Positions 37,089 to 38,064 of a stretch of DNA of 38,064 nt are shown here, one piece after another. A model generated the notes under the pieces. It was not told where the DNA came from and did no database searches. It saw only the letters and a program-made list of their open reading frames with translations. The translations under genes were made by a program, and so were the position numbers. The stretch covers positions 2,561,428-2,599,491 of the forward strand of contig BFEA01000059.1 in the NCBI GenBank assembly GCA_003427395.1, in the 5' to 3' direction. Numbering within the stretch: the first letter of the stretch is position 1; every line of letters starts with the position of its first letter. Source of the stretch: Chara braunii. Lineage: Eukaryota; Streptophyta; Charophyceae; Charales; Characeae.

Positions 37089-37572
37089 TGAAAAATGCAT
37101 ACTGCCCACGAATAAGATTGGAGCTGTGTTGAAAAGAAAAGAAAAAAGAAGGGGTAACGAGGGCGCAGTCACGATTTCAGGTTTTTTAAATCCACTTTTG
37201 TCATCCCTCGAATACAACACATCCCCGCCCGCTGGGGGTTCGGCAAAGCTTGGTGTGCAGTACGGCACCGCTAGTCCCGCGTGTAATGGTGATTAAAAAA
37301 GAAGTATTCCGTGTCCCTCTGGTCATCGTACGGCATCCTCGAATATCAACAGTGTTATAGGTATGTTGGCTACGTTTTCTAGCATAACTATGTTCTTCTC
37401 TCTCTCACACACACACACACAAAGAAAAGAACAACGTGCTTCGTGCTGACAGTTTTCCTTTTCTTCCCGCCTCCCCCCCCCCCCCCCCCTCCCCCCTCCT
37501 CTGGTGATATGGGTTTTTTGCCAGCTCATTAATGATGGCTGAGGGAATTACCCAAAACAGCGCATCTGGATC
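37089..37572. other. Unassigned DNA with (CA)n and poly(C)
   Basis: (CA)n at 37406-37421 and a C run with CT (37470-37500). No gene recognised. Confidence 0.55.
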
Positions 37573-37881
37573 GGGTAAATTTGCAGCGTCCTCTTGTTCA
37601 AAAATCTCAACAAAATACCCAAGAGCCTACCGTAGCTCAGTGGGTACACCCATGAACTGTCGAAATATAGACCTGTGTTCGAATCCAGATGATGGAACTT
37701 GATGAGTACAAACCAACTACTAAAAAAAGAATTGCCTGGGGGCCGGTCAGCTCAATGATAGGAAAAAAAAATAAAAAAATCTCAAGGCCGTCGCCCTTTA
37801 AACAAAAAAAAAATAAAAATCAAGAAAATAATTCTGCAGATTTGCAAATTTGAACGAGAAGAGGATATTGCAAATTTACCC
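37573..37881. repeat. Foldback enclosing a tRNA-like unit
   Basis: GGGTAAATTTGCAGCGTCCT and CTTGTTCA (37573-37600) match the reverse complement of 37851-37881 (TGAACGAGAAGAGGATATTG, CAAATTTACCC) with a few changes and one short insertion. Between the arms lie the tRNA-like unit and A-rich DNA. A further GAACAAGAGGATGCTGCAGT at 37894-37913 repeats part of the arm. Confidence 0.6.
37626..37697 (+). pseudogene. tRNA-like unit (same family as 27042-27110)
   Basis: TAGCTCAGTGGG (37633-37644) is a near-perfect A box, and TGTTCGAATCC (37676-37686) a near-perfect B box. GAACTGTCGAAATATAGACC between them is nearly identical to the minus-strand unit at 27042-27110. The acceptor stem does not close, and an A-rich tail follows at 37721, so a tRNA-derived SINE is more likely than a tRNA gene. 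Confidence 0.6.
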
Positions 37882-38064
37882 AAAACGGATATATGAACAA
37901 GAGGATGCTGCAGTACCCAAAGCGGATCCGCGTTAAATACCCACCACTACTTCCGAGCTTCCCTTTCCCATGGCGGATTTCTGCTGCGCGCCAATTCCAA
38001 ACCGGCATGGTGTTCTTTCTTTTCCTTTTTGGCCAGAAAGGTCCGGGAGGCTGGTTCAGAGCTT
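37882..38064. other. Unassigned right edge
   Basis: Short partial repeats of the foldback arm, then unassigned sequence. No gene is visible. Confidence 0.5.

Noticed and set aside
1-38064. CRISPR-like spaced repeats
   Set aside because: The hairpin arrays have variable stems, irregular spacing and a eukaryotic context; there are no identical direct repeats with unique spacers and no cas genes.

Overview
This is a eukaryotic nuclear window with no protein-coding gene that I can support. Every long open frame translates simple repeats or degenerate repeat DNA, usually needs a non-ATG start, and lacks a recognisable domain. The lineage cannot be fixed from the sequence. It has many (GA)n, (CT)n, poly(A) and poly(T) tracts, snRNA- and tRNA-derived fragments, isolated N bases and one long N gap. 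The 5' end of a U2-like fragment (ATACCTTTCTCGGCC) resembles plant or protist U2 more than animal U2. That is only a weak hint.

The window is a nested mosaic of old dispersed repeats, named here by letter. From left to right: tandem (GA)n - short foldback (HP-A) - (CT)n units (1-1120); repeat C (1545-2225); a two-unit tandem repeat carrying a 396-bp MITE (2769-4242); repeat E (4243-5730); element X copy 1 on the minus strand (5735-12145); the continuation of E (12146-12860); repeat G copy 1 (12870-14740); E copy 2 (14757-17300); G copy 2 (18050-20290); an X 3'-end fragment (21490-21923); a foldback plus repeat B copy 1 (22505-23345); repeat C copy 2, interrupted by X copy 2 (23641-25150, minus); X copy 3 (26240-31204, plus); HP-A and B copy 2 (31309-32090); a 190-bp tandem duplication; snRNA- and tRNA-derived debris with foldbacks (33000-33670); polypyrimidine-rich sequence (33960-36660); and a foldback enclosing a tRNA-like unit (37573-37881).

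The most interesting object is the composite non-coding element X. Three copies have both ends, running from TGTCG to CGACA. Copy 2 is flanked by a perfect 4-bp GCGG duplication, and repeat C at 1815-1830 supplies the uninterrupted site. In element order X carries: a leader; a GGCCGCAAG-type minisatellite; a tRNA-like cloverleaf domain with A and B boxes; a U6 snRNA 3'-half; a long series of short hairpins; a TATAAAA box; a 54-bp minisatellite whose unit is itself a hairpin; a non-coding body alignable by eye between copies 1 and 3; and a 3' block with a hairpin kept by paired base changes. Repeat G shows a similar theme: strings of hairpins with a near-constant loop and differing stems, some changed on both arms between the two G copies. 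Serial hairpins are therefore the common thread of the window. No encoded mobilisation protein is visible, so these elements look non-autonomous. All homology statements are by-eye alignments and no percentage identities were computed.
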